Assembly: GCA_036381515.1 (NCBI GenBank)
Contig: DASVCR010000074.1
Location: forward strand, 74,413-138,412
DNA from: ZC4RG20 sp036381515
GTDB taxonomy: Bacteria; Pseudomonadota; Gammaproteobacteria; Steroidobacterales; Rariloculaceae
Reading direction: 5' to 3'
DNA: 64,000 nt
How positions within the stretch are numbered: position 1 is the stretch's first letter; every line of letters starts with the position of its first letter. The notes under the pieces were generated by a model. That model was given only the letters and a program-made list of their open reading frames with translations. It was not told the origin of the DNA and did no database searches. The translations under genes and the position numbers were made by a program. Positions 62,022 to 64,000 of this stretch are shown here, one piece after another.

Positions 62022-63470
62022 ATGGACTACGACTTCCTCGTCAATCTCCGCCGCAACCACCCCGCCTGGCGCCTCCTCGCCGCCGACCTCGCGCCGCTCG
62101 TGATCGGTTTCCTGCACCGCGCGTTCGTGCGCCCGAACGTGCGCGCGCTCGCGGAGCAGGAAGCGGCCTCGCAGCTCGACGACTACCTCCATCATCTCCG
62201 CGAGCGGCTCGGCGAGCAGGCGCCGGCGCGCGCCGCGCGCGAGTACCTCGCCGAGTGGGCGGACAACGCGCACGGCTGGCTGCGCCGCTACTATCCGCCG
62301 GACTCCGACGAGCCGCACTACGACCTGACGCCCGCGGCCGAGCGCGCGATCCACTGGCTCGCCGGGCTCGAGCAGCGGGCCTTCGTCGGCGCGGAGTCGC
62401 GGCTCAAGGTAGTGTTCGATCTGCTGCGTCAGATCGCCGAAGGCACCGAGACGGACCCGCAGGCGAGGGTCGCGGAGCTCGAGCGCCGCCGATCGCTGCT
62501 CGACGCCGAGATCGAGCGCATCCGGGCCGGGAGCCTCGAGCTTCTCGAGCCGACGCAGGTTCGCGAGCGCTTCATGCAGGCCGCGGACACGGCCCGCGCG
62601 CTGCTCGCGGACTTCCGCCAGGTCGAGCAGAACTTCCGCGAGCTCGACCGGCAAGTGCGCGAGCGGATCACGAGCGCCGAGGGCGGCAAGGGCGAAGTGC
62701 TCGAGGAGATCTTCAGCGAGCACGACGCGATCGCGTCCTCCGACCAGGGCCGCAGCTTCCACGCGTTCTGGGATTTCCTGATGTCCCCGTCCCGACAGGA
62801 GGAGCTTGGTACTCTGCTCGAGCGCGTTTTCGACCTCGACGCCGTCGCGTCGCTTGCCCCGGATCGGCGCCTCAAGCGCATCCACTACGATTGGCTCAGC
62901 GCCGGCGAGGTCACGCAGCGCACCGTGGCGCGGCTGTCCGAGCAGCTGCGCCGGTACCTCGACGATCAGGCGTGGTTCGAGAACCGCCGCATCATGACCG
63001 TGATTCGCGAGCTCGAGCAGCACGCGCTCGCCGTCCGCGACGCGCCGCCTCCCGGCGTGCTGATGGAGCTCGACGAGCCGTCTCCGGCCGTCGAGCTGCC
63101 GATGGAGCGGCCGCTGTTCAGCCCGCCGCTGAAGCCGGTGATCCGGCAGCACGCGCTCGAGGCGGGCGACGTGGAGCTGCCCGCCGATGCGCTGTTCCAG
63201 CAGTTCCACGTGGACAAGGAGCGGCTGCGCTCGCGATTGCGCAAGGCGCTCCAGACGCGCCGTCAGGTGAGCCTTGCGGAGCTGCTCGAGGCCGAGCCGC
63301 TCGAGCAGGGCCTCGCCGAGCTCGTCGCGTGGCTGAGCCTTGCGACCGGCGAGGCACGCGGCGTGATCGACGAGAGCACCCCGCAAACGGTACGTTGGAC
63401 CGAGCCGGACGGCCGCGTCCGCGAAGCGACGCTGCCGACGGTGATCTTCGTCGCCGCAGGAGCCGCCTGA
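62022..63470 (+). CDS. jetA: Wadjet defence protein JetA (DUF3375)
   Basis: 482 residues. DUF3375 is shown from the start (NHPAWRLLAADLAPLVIGFL), through a long coiled-coil-like helical part (about 140-240), to the C-terminal winged-helix-like segment (LPADALFQQFHVDKERLRSR). JetA is the MukF/kleisin-like subunit of the condensin-like JetABC complex that, with JetD nuclease, restricts circular plasmids. The next gene is a DUF4194 (JetB) two bases later, as in type I Wadjet. The remaining genes lie outside the window. Confidence 0.87.
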   Translation: MDYDFLVNLRRNHPAWRLLAADLAPLVIGFLHRAFVRPNVRALAEQEAASQLDDYLHHLRERLGEQAPARAAREYLAEWADNAHGWLRRYYPPDSDEPHYDLTPAAERAIHWLAGLEQRAFVGAESRLKVVFDLLRQIAEGTETDPQARVAELERRRSLLDAEIERIRAGSLELLEPTQVRERFMQAADTARALLADFRQVEQNFRELDRQVRERITSAEGGKGEVLEEIFSEHDAIASSDQGRSFHAFWDFLMSPSRQEELGTLLERVFDLDAVASLAPDRRLKRIHYDWLSAGEVTQRTVARLSEQLRRYLDDQAWFENRRIMTVIRELEQHALAVRDAPPPGVLMELDEPSPAVELPMERPLFSPPLKPVIRQHALEAGDVELPADALFQQFHVDKERLRSRLRKALQTRRQVSLAELLEAEPLEQGLAELVAWLSLATGEARGVIDESTPQTVRWTEPDGRVREATLPTVIFVAAGAA

Positions 63471-63471
63471 A

Positions 63472-64000
63472 ATGGATGCCGCCGCGCACGCCTCGTCCCT
63501 TTCTGCCGTGCTGATCACCCTATTTAAAGGCGTGCTGTACCAGGATCAGCGCCCGGAGCTCTGGCAGGCGCTGCTCCAGCTCCAGGCGAAGGTGCGCGAT
63601 CACGCGGCCGTGTTCGGCCTCGAGCTCGTGCTCGACGAGGCCGAAGGCTACGCATACCTGCGGCAGCGGCCGGCCGACGACGGCGAGGAGGTGCCGAGGC
63701 TCGTGCAGCGCCGCCAGCTCGGTTTCGCGGTGAGCCTGCTGCTTGCGCTGCTGCGCAAGAAGCTCGCCGAGCACGACGCGGCCGGCGGCGACCCGCGCCT
63801 GATCCTTTCGCGCGCGCAGATCGCCGATCTCGTACAGCTCTTCCTGCCGAGCGGCACCGACGAGGCGAAGCTCGTCGACCGCATCGACGCCGACATCAAC
63901 CGCGTCGTCGAGCTCGGGTTCTTGCGGCGGCTGCGCGGGCAGGAGGATCAGTTCGAGGTGCGGCGGATTCTGAAGGCTTTCGTGGACGCGCAGTGGCTGA
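63472..64000 (+). CDS. jetB: Wadjet defence protein JetB (DUF4194), partial
   Basis: ATG 63472 lies just after the jetA stop. 176 codons are visible and the frame is open at the window edge. LITLFKGVLYQDQRPELWQA, LELVLDEAEGYAYLRQRP, LGFAVSLLLALLRKKLAEHD and VVELGFLRRLRGQEDQFEVR match DUF4194, the MukE-like winged-helix subunit JetB. It is expected to be followed by jetC (SbcC/MukB-like ATPase) and jetD. Confidence 0.87.
   Translation, partial: MDAAAHASSLSAVLITLFKGVLYQDQRPELWQALLQLQAKVRDHAAVFGLELVLDEAEGYAYLRQRPADDGEEVPRLVQRRQLGFAVSLLLALLRKKLAEHDAAGGDPRLILSRAQIADLVQLFLPSGTDEAKLVDRIDADINRVVELGFLRRLRGQEDQFEVRRILKAFVDAQWL

Overview
The window is GC-rich, gene-dense DNA from a Gram-negative bacterium, most likely a gammaproteobacterium. 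Pointers are TonB-dependent receptors, Tat and lipoprotein signals, sigma-54 promoters, a NorR-type and an FNR-type regulator, several DUF6152 proteins, and the heterotrophic repertoire of soluble PQQ sugar dehydrogenases and ADOP-type permeases. No rRNA, tRNA, transposase or CRISPR array was recognised by eye.

Layout, left part (1-26 kb). A truncated FAD monooxygenase is followed by a PQQ sugar dehydrogenase, a decayed TonB receptor end, a flavodiiron-like beta-lactamase-fold protein and a p-cresol-methylhydroxylase-like flavocytochrome pair (4043-6102). Next come a DUF6152 gene pair, a cupin, and two small membrane proteins facing an FNR-type regulator across a palindromic TTGA-N6-TCAA box. 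Then follow a metallophosphoesterase/BON pair, an AAC(6')-like acetyltransferase, an ADOP permease behind a near-consensus sigma-54 promoter, an amidohydrolase, esterases, a LOG protein and an EF-hand protein.

Centre (26-44 kb). A minus-strand sugar-uptake locus runs solute-binding lipoprotein, two permeases, ATPase, TonB receptor. Its permease junction has been invaded by a short dispersed repeat with core GGGGTCAGAGCCC. The same repeat forms large arrays between convergent genes at 18995-19790 and 39172-40015, next to two further PQQ sugar dehydrogenases. A lipoprotein di-heme cytochrome and a CrtC/AttH-like protein form an operon. DUF6152 and a conserved GxWEGD domain occur as neighbours twice and as one fused protein once.

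Right part (44-64 kb). A surface lipoprotein and a periplasmic di-heme cytochrome each lie downstream of a c-di-GMP-I (GEMM) riboswitch candidate. An AbiE-like toxin-antitoxin pair has a palindromic operator. Several gene relics (DUF2235, ADOP permease) and a lower-GC orphan gene mark a less stable stretch (50-56.6 kb). The clearest system is at 56661-61546: NorR, three GT-N7-AC sites and a sigma-54 promoter stand in front of a copper nitrite reductase, two c-type cytochromes and a two-domain multicopper oxidase. The gene content matches the Nitrosomonas ncgABC-nirK cluster, but the regulator differs. The window ends inside a Wadjet (Jet) plasmid-defence operon (jetA, partial jetB).
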